A stretch of 58,312 bases of DNA from a virus: positions 1 to 58,312 of IMG/VR virus record IMGVR_UViG_3300042475_000814; one strand, written 5' to 3'. The position numbers and the translations under genes were made by a program. Below the pieces are notes generated by a model that did not search any database, was not told the DNA's origin, and was given only the letters and a program-made list of their open reading frames with translations. Below are positions 1 through 6,534 of the stretch, piece after piece (position 1 is the stretch's first letter; each line of letters begins with the position of its first letter).

Positions 1-124
1 TGCAACTATCTGCACAACCCATTAACGATTCAATATGTTCATTTTCTTTGCAAGCCCAATGGTAAACATCTGAAAGTAAATCCTGTGCTTGTTCTAACTT
101 TTCCATCAATTCACTATGCGTCAT
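1..124 (-). CDS. Small hypothetical protein, runs off the left edge
   Basis: An open frame starts at an ATG at 124 that overlaps the stop of the preceding gene as ATGA and stays open for 41 codons to the edge. It begins MTHSELMEKLEQ and is helical and charged, with three cysteines near the visible end. If the window is a circle, the frame continues for 18 codons from the right end and stops at 58257, giving 59 residues, a size shared by several neighbours. Function unknown. Confidence 0.6.
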   Translation of the reverse strand, partial: MTHSELMEKLEQAQDLLSDVYHWACKENEHIESLMGCADSC

Positions 125-444
125 ACTTCCTCCTCAACAACTTCATCCCAGCACCAACTACACCCGCCAATGGAATAGTATTTCTGTCCATTAATTTCTT
201 CTGCGCCATAATGTTCGTTGTAATCTTCACTCTTTGTAAATTCAATATCGTTGTAAATAAAAGAATCAGTCTCTTCGGAATATCGTAAATTACTTGGCAT
301 CTGCGCCACGATTTCTAAAGCCACTTCCTTGGTAAAGTAGGGGACTGCCCATCCATTCCAAGTGTGGCCATAAGTTAATCCCGCAAACCAAATTTCTGGT
401 TTAAACCCGTCAGTCGTAAAATAAGTTTTTCTAGGTTCATTCAT
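121..444 (-). CDS. Hypothetical protein, 107 aa
   Basis: The start at 444 (MNEPRKTYF) is preferred to an in-frame ATG eight codons upstream because it overlaps the previous gene by only 8 bases and has a GGGAG upstream. The protein is rich in aromatic residues (WFAGLTYGHTWNGWAVPYF) and ends in an acidic tail. I recognise no domain. It lies in the leftward operon of small genes, whose members are probably early proteins that modify the host; that role is inferred only from the operon type. Confidence 0.7.
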   Translation of the reverse strand: MNEPRKTYFTTDGFKPEIWFAGLTYGHTWNGWAVPYFTKEVALEIVAQMPSNLRYSEETDSFIYNDIEFTKSEDYNEHYGAEEINGQKYYSIGGCSWCWDEVVEEEV

Positions 445-718
445 CTTTAATCTCCCTTGCGTGTTCACTCCAATCGTTTCTGTCCCATACCCGCCCGTTG
501 TAACTCATAAATCCAAACTCTTTACCATCTTTGAATACCCGTGCAGTTCCCCAGTTGCCAGCACCCAAATTGTTGTCCTCCCGCCAAGCAAAGACCACAT
601 CCCGCAAATCGGTTAGTGTCGGTGCGGATAAAGTCTTGGGCTTAACTCCGTAAGGCGGTGCGCTTGGGTTCTGCCCGTGGTCGGGATTACCCATAATCCT
701 TGGTTTAACTTGAAACAT
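437..718 (-). CDS. Hypothetical protein, 93 aa
   Basis: The start at 718 (MFQVKPRIMG) has a strong ribosome site, AGGAGGAAG, just upstream; longer in-frame starts would overlap the neighbour much more. The C-terminal half, NLGAGNWGTARVF followed by SYNGRVWDRN, looks like a compact beta fold. No known family was recognised. It overlaps the next gene by 8 bases, so the two are translationally coupled. Confidence 0.65.
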   Translation of the reverse strand: MFQVKPRIMGNPDHGQNPSAPPYGVKPKTLSAPTLTDLRDVVFAWREDNNLGAGNWGTARVFKDGKEFGFMSYNGRVWDRNDWSEHAREIKDE

Positions 719-863
719 CTTCTTCCTCCTCATCGTTGAAATAACCCTCTCTAGGTTCGGCATAAAATGTAACAATTAGGTTACCCCTGTCATCCCATGA
801 CATAGCCCAATCTTTATGGCCAAACTCATCTTTGCAATACATATCTAATAAATCACTATTCAT
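705..863 (-). CDS. Small hypothetical protein, 52 aa
   Basis: This frame starts at an ATG at 863 (MNSDLLDMYCKDEF) and stops at 705, overlapping the next start by 14 bases. It fills the otherwise empty space between its neighbours and has the same layout: an aromatic core and an acidic tail (NDEEEEDVSS). AGGGGATT precedes the start. Function unknown; short length makes it somewhat uncertain. Confidence 0.6.
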   Translation of the reverse strand: MNSDLLDMYCKDEFGHKDWAMSWDDRGNLIVTFYAEPREGYFNDEEEEDVSS

Positions 864-872
864 ATAATCCCC

Positions 873-1130
873 TTAAAGAACAGATAAATACTTTTTTAAC
901 ACTTCAAAATCTTCCTGTGGTATTTCTTTAAAGCCAGCATCGGATATCAATGTCCCATAACACCAATACCCATCATGGCTTTTATCCCAATCATCATCAT
1001 CACAACTTCTCCATTCCTGTGCGGTTTTATTGGCATACGCATTAGGATTCCTTGCAACAGAAAACAAATACTTTGTGTGATACTCAAACTCCCCATTCGT
1101 TTCTTTAATTTCTCCTATGTAATATTTCAT
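873..1130 (-). CDS. Hypothetical protein, 85 aa
   Basis: The start at 1130 overlaps the stop of the YubB-like gene as ATGA, which fixes it. The protein is mixed alpha/beta with an acidic run (SCDDDDWDKS) and many aromatic residues. No domain recognised. It is a member of the tightly packed leftward operon. Confidence 0.7.
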   Translation of the reverse strand: MKYYIGEIKETNGEFEYHTKYLFSVARNPNAYANKTAQEWRSCDDDDWDKSHDGYWCYGTLISDAGFKEIPQEDFEVLKKYLSVL

Positions 1131-1819
1131 ACTAACTCCTCTAACTCAGCCCGTAATTCTTCTATTTCAGCCTTATACTTTGCACAAGTCTCCGCACAAC
1201 TCTCGCCCTCGATTTTCTCGATTAGTTCGTCAATACTCTCTTGTAGATGTTCTATATCCCATTCCACCATACTGCTAGAGATATTAAATATTTGGTCAAT
1301 TTCATCGGGGATGTTTTCAGTAACCCATTTAGAATTACCGGTAATTTGGTAACTTTCGTCATAATCATCAGACCAAGCACCACAAAAACTCATACCACTT
1401 TCATAGTAATAAGCCCGCACATTAAATCCGAGATAAACTAACTTTTCAAAGAATTGAATAGGCGGACTCCATGCGCTTAAAAATGATAAGGATATAGAAT
1501 TGGCAGACTCTTTATATACATTACCATCCCCACCACCGCCCGACCTTCCTACATCCCACTTAGTTCCCCAATTAGACACTTGCCAATCATACCAATCCTT
1601 AGAGCCAAACCATTTACGATTAAGGGTTTGTTTTAACTCTAATAACTCCTGTTCATATGTTCCCGTGCCACAAAATCCCGATACTGTTTCGTGTAATTCT
1701 TTAGGGCATGGATGGAATTCGTTCATCAATTCGCCACGCATAAACGCCTGTTCTGCTCGTTCAATCATGGACGCATCATTGTGTTGTAAATATACTGTGT
1801 TATCGCACCAATTAGGCAT
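1127..1819 (-). CDS. YubB/DUF1281-like ferredoxin-fold protein
   Basis: The N-terminus MPNWCDNTVYL is the hallmark of a family of plasmid and phage proteins with a ferredoxin-like fold (YubB, DUF1281, phage Api92-like). Further family signatures are NWGTKWDV around residue 82 and SAWSPPIQFFEKL around 113. After the fold comes a helical coiled-coil tail (residues about 175-230, EEL/AEL repeats) that shorter members lack. The molecular role is not known; such genes sit in accessory regions of mobile elements. At 230 residues it is by far the largest gene of this operon. Family assignment is confident, function is not. Confidence 0.85.
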   Translation of the reverse strand: MPNWCDNTVYLQHNDASMIERAEQAFMRGELMNEFHPCPKELHETVSGFCGTGTYEQELLELKQTLNRKWFGSKDWYDWQVSNWGTKWDVGRSGGGGDGNVYKESANSISLSFLSAWSPPIQFFEKLVYLGFNVRAYYYESGMSFCGAWSDDYDESYQITGNSKWVTENIPDEIDQIFNISSSMVEWDIEHLQESIDELIEKIEGESCAETCAKYKAEIEELRAELEELV

Positions 1820-2021
1820 TTTGCAACTCCTTTATTTCGTTAAAAGTTATAGACAGTTCCATTTTGTAATTACCTTTTTCCCAAATCTCTAGCCATTTTT
1901 TTTCGGAAAGAACATCTAAAATCTTGCCTTGTAAAACACCCCATAATTCGTCATAGGAATTGGGATATTTAGCGTCAAGCACATCAACCATCTCCATTTG
2001 GTTTAGTGTAAATTTAGGCAT
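1812..2021 (-). CDS. Small hypothetical protein, 69 aa
   Basis: MPKFTLNQMEMVDVLDAKYP begins at 2021 inside the end of the upstream gene (overlap of 8 bases) and ends inside the YubB-like gene start. The protein appears mostly helical with a conserved-looking W in WGVLQGK and WLEIWEKG. No family recognised. Confidence 0.65.
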   Translation of the reverse strand: MPKFTLNQMEMVDVLDAKYPNSYDELWGVLQGKILDVLSEKKWLEIWEKGNYKMELSITFNEIKELQNA

Positions 2022-2193
2022 TTGTAATCTCCTCTATTTCAGTTATTTGAAAATCATGTCCGTCTGTTACATCCCCATAATCAAAATCAATTTCTCCGTC
2101 ATAAATCATTTCTCTAACTTGTTCGGGAGAATCAGCCTCTACTTCTTTCATGTAATAAATTACTTCACTTGCAAAAGCATAATATTTAGGCAT
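2014..2193 (-). CDS. Small hypothetical protein, 59 aa, of the VEADSPEQ type
   Basis: This short frame runs from an ATG at 2193 to a TAA at 2014, overlapping both neighbours by 8 bases. Its pattern (a beta strand ending VEADSPEQVREMI, an acidic middle, then FQITEIEE) matches the gene at 2410-2598 (VEAHTEQDAIKRG ... FQTIEG). Such small alpha/beta proteins occur in many phages without a known role. The two copies are probably paralogues. Confidence 0.65.
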   Translation of the reverse strand: MPKYYAFASEVIYYMKEVEADSPEQVREMIYDGEIDFDYGDVTDGHDFQITEIEEITNA

Positions 2194-2413
2194 TTTCTAA
2201 ACCCTCCGTATTTAAATCAAAAAGTGGCAATTCATCTAAAAATTCGTCATATGCTTGGTCGTATTCAATATCAATTAAATCGGAAAAAACTGATTCAAAA
2301 TTGTTTTCAATAAACCCGTCCTCAGTAGTCCATTTAATTCTTACATCACGCCCTTTGTGATTGACAATACAATCAACATACATATCTATGTAATTAAATC
2401 GTGTAAGTTTCAT
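2186..2413 (-). CDS. Hypothetical protein, 75 aa
   Basis: The start at 2413 (MKLTRFNYIDMY) makes an ATGA overlap with the stop of the gene before it and is preferred to a start 17 codons upstream. The C-terminal half is strongly acidic (FSDLIDIEYDQAYDEFLDELPLF). Acidic small proteins of phages are sometimes DNA mimics, but nothing here proves this. No family recognised. Confidence 0.65.
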   Translation of the reverse strand: MKLTRFNYIDMYVDCIVNHKGRDVRIKWTTEDGFIENNFESVFSDLIDIEYDQAYDEFLDELPLFDLNTEGLENA

Positions 2414-2598
2414 AAATTCCCCTCTATGGTTTGAAAACAATGCGACACTTCCCCGTCTACCCAACTATCATTTGATTCCCCGCCCTGTTCGTGGATACTC
2501 ATACCCCGCTTGATAGCATCTTGCTCGGTATGAGCCTCAACTTCGTAAACATGAGTCCACTCTTGCTGGCTGGAAACATATACTTGGTATGTCTTCAT
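2410..2598 (-). CDS. Small hypothetical protein, 62 aa, paralogue of 2014-2193
   Basis: MKTYQVYVSSQQEWTHVYEVEA begins directly after the stop of the upstream gene. The strand-helix-strand layout with VEAHTEQDAIKRG is shared with the gene at 2014-2193. This is a widespread small phage protein type without known function. Confidence 0.65.
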   Translation of the reverse strand: MKTYQVYVSSQQEWTHVYEVEAHTEQDAIKRGMSIHEQGGESNDSWVDGEVSHCFQTIEGNL

Positions 2599-2853
2599 TT
2601 AAACCCCCCATTGTTGTAAATTTCTAACCCAAGAATCATAGTTAGAATGTTCTTCAATAAAATTAATCTTCTTACCTTGTTTCTCCATCTCGTTTAAGAA
2701 AATAGGTAAATCGCAGTCCTCTTCTAAATAAGCCTTGTTGCCTTTGACATACGAATACCGGCTAATCTGATTGGCTATCTGTAATTCGTTTATTAAGTCT
2801 ATTGATACTTCACCCCAGCCATGAGCCGGATCGCATATAAATCTCAAGTCCAT
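2599..2853 (-). CDS. Conserved small phage protein, 84 aa
   Basis: The sequence DPAHGWGEVSIDLINELQI, then SRYSYVKGNKAYLEEDCD, follows a pattern I recognise from many unrelated phages and plasmids, where it is always annotated as hypothetical. The YLEEDCD segment is the most conserved part. Possible roles are unknown. It has a good ribosome site (AGGGGG) upstream of 2853. Confidence 0.75.
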   Translation of the reverse strand: MDLRFICDPAHGWGEVSIDLINELQIANQISRYSYVKGNKAYLEEDCDLPIFLNEMEKQGKKINFIEEHSNYDSWVRNLQQWGV

Positions 2854-2864
2854 AAAACCCCCTA

Positions 2865-3041
2865 TTAAAAATTGTTTAAATAATTTTGTTGTTCTGTTTC
2901 AGTTTTAAACCACGCAACATCATACGGAAAATCATCATCGTCATAACTGTAAACACCATAAATAAATCCGTTGTTATCATCCCCGTAAAAGTCCTCTAAC
3001 TCCTCATCAAACCAATTTACTTTTCTATGATTTGTTACCAT
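2865..3041 (-). CDS. Small acidic hypothetical protein, 58 aa
   Basis: An ATG at 3041 preceded by AAGGGGGG opens a 58-residue frame (MVTNHRKVNWFDEEL). It is rich in D and aromatic residues (YSYDDDDFPYDVAWF). A well-formed promoter at 3081-3109 lies about 40 bases upstream, so it is the first gene of a sub-operon. Confidence 0.65.
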   Translation of the reverse strand: MVTNHRKVNWFDEELEDFYGDDNNGFIYGVYSYDDDDFPYDVAWFKTETEQQNYLNNF

Positions 3042-3080
3042 ATACCCCCCTTAACATGAATTAAAAAATACTCTACACCC

Positions 3081-3109
3081 ATGATATTTACTAATTTCAT
3101 AAATGTAAA
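3081..3109 (-). promoter_or_regulatory. Sigma70-type promoter inside the leftward operon
   Basis: Read on the minus strand, TTTACA (3104-3109), a 17-base spacer and TATCAT (3081-3086) match five of six positions of each consensus element. It sits in the only real gap of this part of the operon, just before the gene at 3041, and would give a second transcript for the genes left of it. Confidence 0.65.
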
Positions 3110-3117
3110 GTGTTTTT

Positions 3118-3207
3118 TTAACTATTTGCAAAAATAACAACAAAACTATAATAGCCCATCACCACGCCCGCTATCGTGGCCACAATCCAATCCCATGTCC
3201 CGTTCAT
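3118..3207 (-). CDS. Tiny single-span membrane protein, 29 aa
   Basis: MNGTWDWIVATIAGVVMGYY starts at 3207 with an ATGA overlap on the preceding stop. Nearly the whole peptide is one hydrophobic segment (IVATIAGVVMGYYSFVVIF). Such micro-membrane proteins in phage early regions may act on the host membrane, but the role is unknown. The ATGA coupling is the best evidence that it is translated. Confidence 0.5.
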   Translation of the reverse strand: MNGTWDWIVATIAGVVMGYYSFVVIFANS

Positions 3208-3404
3208 GCTTTCACCTCATAAAAATCCTCTTCTTTGCCGTTCATGGTTTTTTTGTCTGAATGGGTTAGTCCAATGTAGTAATCATTAAATTTTGAATGG
3301 ATTAAGTATTGCCCTATGCTATCTTTTATAACCTCGTAATTATCGTTATGCCAATACACTTTCCCGCCTTGTTTAATTGTTTCTTTAATTTCATCTAATG
3401 TCAT
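3204..3404 (-). CDS. Conserved small phage protein, 66 aa
   Basis: MTLDEIKETIKQGGKVYWHNDNYEVIKDSIGQYLI, IGLTHSD and NGKEEDFYEV form a pattern I have seen in small hypothetical proteins of several proteobacterial phages. It is predicted as helix then beta sheet. Function unknown. It is coupled by ATGA overlaps on both sides. Confidence 0.7.
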   Translation of the reverse strand: MTLDEIKETIKQGGKVYWHNDNYEVIKDSIGQYLIHSKFNDYYIGLTHSDKKTMNGKEEDFYEVKA

Positions 3405-3544
3405 GGCTTGTCCTTTTTAAGTTCGTCAATTTGTTTCTGTAATCGTTCAATGGCTAACCTACACCTGTCTTGCTGGCGTTTATCCTTGGAATTGTTTAAT
3501 ACATGGGTTTGCCAATAGATATCGTTTTCTAGCGTTTTAATCAT
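3401..3544 (-). CDS. Small coiled-coil protein, 47 aa
   Basis: The frame begins at 3544 as ATGA with the stop of the preceding gene and ends at 3401 as ATGA with the next start. The protein (MIKTLENDIYWQTHVLNNS, then RLAIERLQKQIDELKKDKP) is charged and helical, a short coiled coil. No function known. Confidence 0.6.
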   Translation of the reverse strand: MIKTLENDIYWQTHVLNNSKDKRQQDRCRLAIERLQKQIDELKKDKP

Positions 3545-3744
3545 GTTAAGGCCTCTATCTCGTGGAATTGTGTTATCCCGTCTGATAAGTCTAGCCTGTC
3601 CCCCTTTTCAAGTTTTAAAATGTAATGCCGGTTTTCTGCCGTATAGCCGTTATCATCATTAAAAAAGTGAAATTCTTGCACTTCAAAATGGTCAAATTCT
3701 AGGTATTTGCCAGCGTGTCCCCATTTGCATAAATATTTAGTCAT
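3541..3744 (-). CDS. Hypothetical protein, 67 aa
   Basis: MTKYLCKWGHAGKYLEFDHFE starts at 3744, overlapping the upstream gene by 8 bases. The chain looks all-beta with regular aromatic residues (FHFFNDDNGY, RHYILKLEKGDRLDL). No family recognised. Confidence 0.65.
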   Translation of the reverse strand: MTKYLCKWGHAGKYLEFDHFEVQEFHFFNDDNGYTAENRHYILKLEKGDRLDLSDGITQFHEIEALT

Positions 3745-3970
3745 AATTTTCCTCTAAAGTATCAAAATAATCATGCTCAACAATTCCGTGGTCTAAGCAT
3801 AAATCCACGAATTTATCCGCTAGTTCTTTATTTGAAATAATAGCGTCAATTAATAACTGCTCAAATTGGCATCTATCCTCAAACTCTATATCTTGCCCAG
3901 CCCAATCAAAATTATCTGTTAATCGTGCTATGCAAGCGTAAACCCAATTATCTAATTCAATATTTTGCAT
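3737..3970 (-). CDS. Hypothetical protein, 77 aa
   Basis: An acidic, helical protein (MQNIELDNWVYACIARLTD ... HDYFDTLEENYD) whose start lies inside the end of the preceding gene (19-base overlap). No domain recognised. Confidence 0.65.
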   Translation of the reverse strand: MQNIELDNWVYACIARLTDNFDWAGQDIEFEDRCQFEQLLIDAIISNKELADKFVDLCLDHGIVEHDYFDTLEENYD

Positions 3971-4239
3971 TTTAATAACCCTTTTAAAAGTTCGTTAAGT
4001 TCTCTGCGTCTATCGTCCCATAGACTGCACCAATAAATAAAATCCCCGTCAATCTGCGCTTGCTCTGCGGTTAGTGGCTCGGTTTGTTCGTATTCGTCCC
4101 GTTCAATTTCTTGATGGTCATTAAACACGGGTAAGTAGATATCTAATAGCCTTTTAATACGCCTATCATTCTTCCAAAGTCTGCGATTAAACTCACAATC
4201 TGCAAGCCCGTGCGTTTCCATTTCCTGTAATAAACTCAT
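3952..4239 (-). CDS. Hypothetical protein, 95 aa
   Basis: MSLLQEMETHGLADCEFNRRLWKNDRRIKRLL is basic and helical at the N-terminus and acidic in the middle (ERDEYEQTEPLT). A good AGGGAG site precedes the start at 4239. No domain recognised. Confidence 0.65.
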   Translation of the reverse strand: MSLLQEMETHGLADCEFNRRLWKNDRRIKRLLDIYLPVFNDHQEIERDEYEQTEPLTAEQAQIDGDFIYWCSLWDDRRRELNELLKGLLKCKILN

Positions 4240-4241
4240 AA

Positions 4242-4421
4242 TTAAAACTCCCTTTCTTCGTCAATTTCTTCCGTCTCGGTATCGAAGTCTAAAATATAAA
4301 GCCCGTTATCTTCAGCCCAATTAATAAATTTACAATAGGCGTCTTCGGGACTAACTGCCCTAAATTTTTCATGTCCCGTTTGTGTTTCCGCCTTGTAATA
4401 AAAAGTATAAATTTCTCTCAT
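4242..4421 (-). CDS. Small hypothetical protein, 59 aa
   Basis: The frame MREIYTFYYKAETQTGHEKFRAVSPEDAY starts at 4421, just after the stop of the upstream gene, and ends two bases before the next start. A beta strand followed by the SPEDAYCKFINWAE helix resembles the small alpha/beta proteins at 2014 and 2410. The acidic tail (DFDTETEEIDEE) is notable. Function unknown. Confidence 0.6.
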   Translation of the reverse strand: MREIYTFYYKAETQTGHEKFRAVSPEDAYCKFINWAEDNGLYILDFDTETEEIDEEREF

Positions 4422-4422
4422 G

Positions 4423-4626
4423 TCATGCCCTGTTTATATAAAGTTTTAAAGATATTTCTTGCATTTGGTGGCGTAAATTTGGATAGCCTTTACTAAACCA
4501 TAGGACTAACAAGCGTTCCGTATCGTTTAATAATGGGCTTTTAATAACCCGTTTTAATGCTCTATCGTTCCAATAATTGCCTGTTGCTATGTTCGATAAG
4601 TGCTGGCTCAGTCTGATATATTTCAT
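4423..4626 (-). CDS. Hypothetical basic protein, 67 aa
   Basis: MKYIRLSQHLSNIATGNYWNDRALKRVIKS is helical and basic. The ribosome site AAAGGGA lies directly behind a GC-rich hairpin (4642-4661). No family recognised. Confidence 0.6.
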   Translation of the reverse strand: MKYIRLSQHLSNIATGNYWNDRALKRVIKSPLLNDTERLLVLWFSKGYPNLRHQMQEISLKLYINRA

Positions 4627-4641
4627 TATGTCCCTTTCTTT

Positions 4642-4661
4642 GCCCGCTTTTTAGGGCGGGC
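4642..4661 (-). other. GC-rich hairpin ahead of the gene at 4626
   Basis: GCCCGC (4642-4647) and GCGGGC (4656-4661) form a perfect 6-bp stem with an 8-base loop, in the short gap between two genes. On the minus strand it is followed by an A-rich stretch, not a T run, so it is not a normal terminator. It could be an mRNA processing or stability element. Confidence 0.5.
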
Positions 4662-4668
4662 GGTTGGT

Positions 4669-4842
4669 TTAATAGTCTTGCAAGTAATCTTCAAGTGAAG
4701 TGATAAGCCCGTCAAAATCCTCATTTTGGCCTAAAAATTCGGCTAACATAAATACAGTCCCTTTATCTGTGCCAAAATCATCCGCTAGATTTTCTAAATA
4801 TTCCGTGCGGTTCTTAAAGCCGTTTTCTACATAAACATTCAT
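4669..4842 (-). CDS. Conserved small phage protein, 57 aa
   Basis: MNVYVENGFKNRTEYLENLA, then GTVFMLAEFLGQNEDFDGLI, matches a small protein found in very many phages of different hosts, where the LGxNEDFDGL segment is conserved. Role unknown. The frame runs from an ATG at 4842, preceded by AGGGGATT, to a TAA at 4669. Confidence 0.7.
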   Translation of the reverse strand: MNVYVENGFKNRTEYLENLADDFGTDKGTVFMLAEFLGQNEDFDGLITSLEDYLQDY

Positions 4843-4861
4843 ATAATCCCCTCAAGTGTAA

Positions 4862-4898
4862 GATGCAAAATAGCATCACATAACCCGCTAATGGCGGG
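4862..4898 (-). other. Tandem hairpins in an operon gap
   Basis: Two perfect stems lie side by side: GATGC/GCATC (4862-4877) and CCCGC/GCGGG (4884-4898). The second uses the same core as the hairpin at 4642. Neither has a T run on the minus strand. They may stabilise or punctuate the polycistronic mRNA. Confidence 0.5.
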
Positions 4899-4912
4899 CT
4901 ATATGCTGATAT

Positions 4913-5245
4913 TTATACTTCCTCGTGATTAGTTTCCCAATTAGTTATATATTCATCGGCATACCACTCAGCGACAAACCATACAACGGCATTTTTAAAT
5001 TGTGTAGCACTATCAAGGTTTTTTATAATATAATCCGGCATCTCGCCCGTCATATCCTTGTATTCGCTTAATATGTCGTGTAACTCATCTGCGAACGCAT
5101 CATATATAGCGTTTGTTTCGTTGTAATAAATAAGCCCGCTAATTCCGTTTTGGCATCCTGAGTGATTAATATTCAAATAATCATCATGTTCGTAAGTCTC
5201 AATCATCCATTGTTTAAAAGTATTAAATTTTGCGTAATCGTTCAT
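4913..5245 (-). CDS. Hypothetical phage protein with NGISGLIYYNET motif, 110 aa
   Basis: The segment QNGISGLIYYNETNAIYDAFADELHD resembles a helical protein family seen in phages and plasmids that begins similarly with a GxxGxxYYxET pattern. The rest is helical and ends acidic (ETNHEEV). Function unknown. Its start at 5245 lies 2 bases from the stop of the ArdC-like gene. Confidence 0.7.
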   Translation of the reverse strand: MNDYAKFNTFKQWMIETYEHDDYLNINHSGCQNGISGLIYYNETNAIYDAFADELHDILSEYKDMTGEMPDYIIKNLDSATQFKNAVVWFVAEWYADEYITNWETNHEEV

Positions 5246-5247
5246 TT

Positions 5248-5547
5248 TTAAGTCCTTGCTGGTTGGGTTTGTGAAATATGGAAAACTGCAACATTTTTAG
5301 GGCGTTTGTATTCTGTCCCGTCTTTTGCTTTCATGTTTAGCCATGTTAATATTTTTACGCCCGTCTCATAGCGTTTTACTCTGCGCCCTTTGGCGTTCCA
5401 AGCCTGTAAAGTCAATACATTTACCCTAGGGTGTATTTCCTCGGCTGGTAATCCCTTGGACTGAAAGCCGGCCATTATGCGCCCGTAGTTCATCATGGAA
5501 GTATTACCGGTTGCCCGTTCTAGGGCTATTTGTGCGTAATCTATCAT
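5248..5547 (-). CDS. ArdC N-terminal-like ssDNA-binding protein
   Basis: The segment VNVLTLQAWNAKGRRVKRYETGVKILTW, then RPKNVAVFHISQTQ, follows the pattern of the ArdC N-terminal domain (RVKKGEKGxKI ... VFDVSQT), which binds single-stranded DNA and in plasmid antirestriction and primase-like proteins is fused to a metalloprotease. Here it stands alone at 99 residues, without the peptidase part. By family knowledge it could protect incoming single strands or counter host defence; by sequence alone only the fold is supported. Confidence 0.7.
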   Translation of the reverse strand: MIDYAQIALERATGNTSMMNYGRIMAGFQSKGLPAEEIHPRVNVLTLQAWNAKGRRVKRYETGVKILTWLNMKAKDGTEYKRPKNVAVFHISQTQPART

Positions 5548-5792
5548 GCTTTCACCTGTAAATTAAATTGTAAACAGTTAGCCCATAAATTCGTTATATC
5601 ATCCCGATTAAAATCGGGTTCATCATGTGGGGGGTAATCCATTAATTCTAAATTACTATTCCCGTATTCCCGTTTTAAGTGGGCTAAAAAGTGGTTTAAT
5701 TCTTTTTCTTCGTTATCCTCTAAGCCCGTATAATCTCCGTTTATGAGTGCGCTGGCGTAGTGGCTGGCTATATTAAAAATGTAAGTATTCAT
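5544..5792 (-). CDS. Conserved phage protein with ALINGDYTGL motif, 82 aa
   Basis: ASALINGDYTGLEDNEEKELNHF, followed by a conserved-looking DRDDIT-type segment (FNRDDITNLWANCLQF), is a recurring small phage protein of unknown function (DUF6926-like; the family number is from memory). It is coupled to the ArdC-like gene by ATGA. Confidence 0.65.
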   Translation of the reverse strand: MNTYIFNIASHYASALINGDYTGLEDNEEKELNHFLAHLKREYGNSNLELMDYPPHDEPDFNRDDITNLWANCLQFNLQVKA

Positions 5793-5801
5793 TATTTCCC
5801 C

Positions 5802-5996
5802 TTATAAAATATCTGCATAAACTTCGGATTTAAACTCATTTATTCTCAATAAAATATCATTCACATTGACCAAATTATCATTGTGAAATTTTCTAGATTG
5901 CATATATCCTTGTAATTCAGTCATAAATCTAGCGTAATCAATTAAACGCATACGCAATTCTTCGTTCTCTAGTTCTAATGATTTAATATAGTTCAT
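5802..5996 (-). CDS. Small coiled-coil protein, 64 aa
   Basis: MNYIKSLELENEELRMRLID shows clear heptad spacing of L and I residues, so the N-terminal half is probably a coiled coil. Coupled by ATGA to the preceding gene. No family recognised. Confidence 0.65.
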   Translation of the reverse strand: MNYIKSLELENEELRMRLIDYARFMTELQGYMQSRKFHNDNLVNVNDILLRINEFKSEVYADIL

Positions 5997-6172
5997 AATA
6001 TTTCCCCTAAATCAAAATAAGAATAATTCCCGTCATCTTCTTTTAATCGCACGGGGTTTTTTGCCTCATTGATTAAATTATTCAATTCCTCAAACATACT
6101 GCCGTCGCCGTTCTCACTTCCTAGATACCAACTATTTGCTGGTATATCTTTGTAATTTGTGTAAGTTTGCAT
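5993..6172 (-). CDS. Small hypothetical protein, 59 aa
   Basis: Open from an ATG at 6172 (MQTYTNYKDIPANSWYLGS) behind GGGGGAAATT, ending at 5993 as ATGA with the next start. A further member of the group of proteins of about 59 residues in this operon. Function unknown. Confidence 0.6.
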   Translation of the reverse strand: MQTYTNYKDIPANSWYLGSENGDGSMFEELNNLINEAKNPVRLKEDDGNYSYFDLGEIL

Positions 6173-6182
6173 AATTTCCCCC

Positions 6183-6329
6183 TTAGTGTCCGCAAGCGGT
6201 TAAAAATTTATCAATATCAAAATTAGGGTTAAAATCCACAAACTTCATGGCTAACTCTAAGCATAGGGATTTTTCAGCCCTATTAAATTTCAATGTTCCT
6301 GCTATCGTTTCAAAATGTTTTCTGCTCAT
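6183..6329 (-). CDS. Conserved small phage protein, 48 aa (NPxFDxxxFLxACG)
   Basis: MSRKHFETIAGTLKFNRAEK, then NPNFDIDKFLTACGH, matches a very common small phage protein whose C-terminus NPRFDRxRFLxACG is strongly conserved across unrelated phages. Its role is unknown. Start at 6329 is preceded by AAGGGGA. Confidence 0.75.
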   Translation of the reverse strand: MSRKHFETIAGTLKFNRAEKSLCLELAMKFVDFNPNFDIDKFLTACGH

Positions 6330-6338
6330 GCTATCCCC

Positions 6339-6524
6339 TTAAATTTTAAAAGTTGGTTGTATTACTTCGAATGTAAAACCCATATTCTTGGCGGTGGCTA
6401 GTGTGCTAGTTGTAAGCGTTTTAGTCCCAGCAAGTTGGGCTAAATACTTGGCGGTATTATTTACGGGGTATATTGCCTTATTCCCGTAAACTTCCCGTAT
6501 TTCAATTTCTGCTATTGTGTTCAT
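6339..6524 (-). CDS. Conserved small phage protein, 61 aa
   Basis: REVYGNKAIYPVNNTAKYLAQLAGTKTLT is a pattern recurring in small hypothetical proteins of many phages (REVYGxxxIYPVNxTA, LxGTKTLT). Predicted short beta strand then helices. Function unknown. Confidence 0.75.
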   Translation of the reverse strand: MNTIAEIEIREVYGNKAIYPVNNTAKYLAQLAGTKTLTTSTLATAKNMGFTFEVIQPTFKI

Positions 6525-6534
6525 ATAATCCTTA

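Noticed and set aside
1334-1347. Palindrome AATTACCGGTAATT in the YubB-like gene
   Set aside because: Single copy in coding sequence; no repeat elsewhere, so no support for a function.
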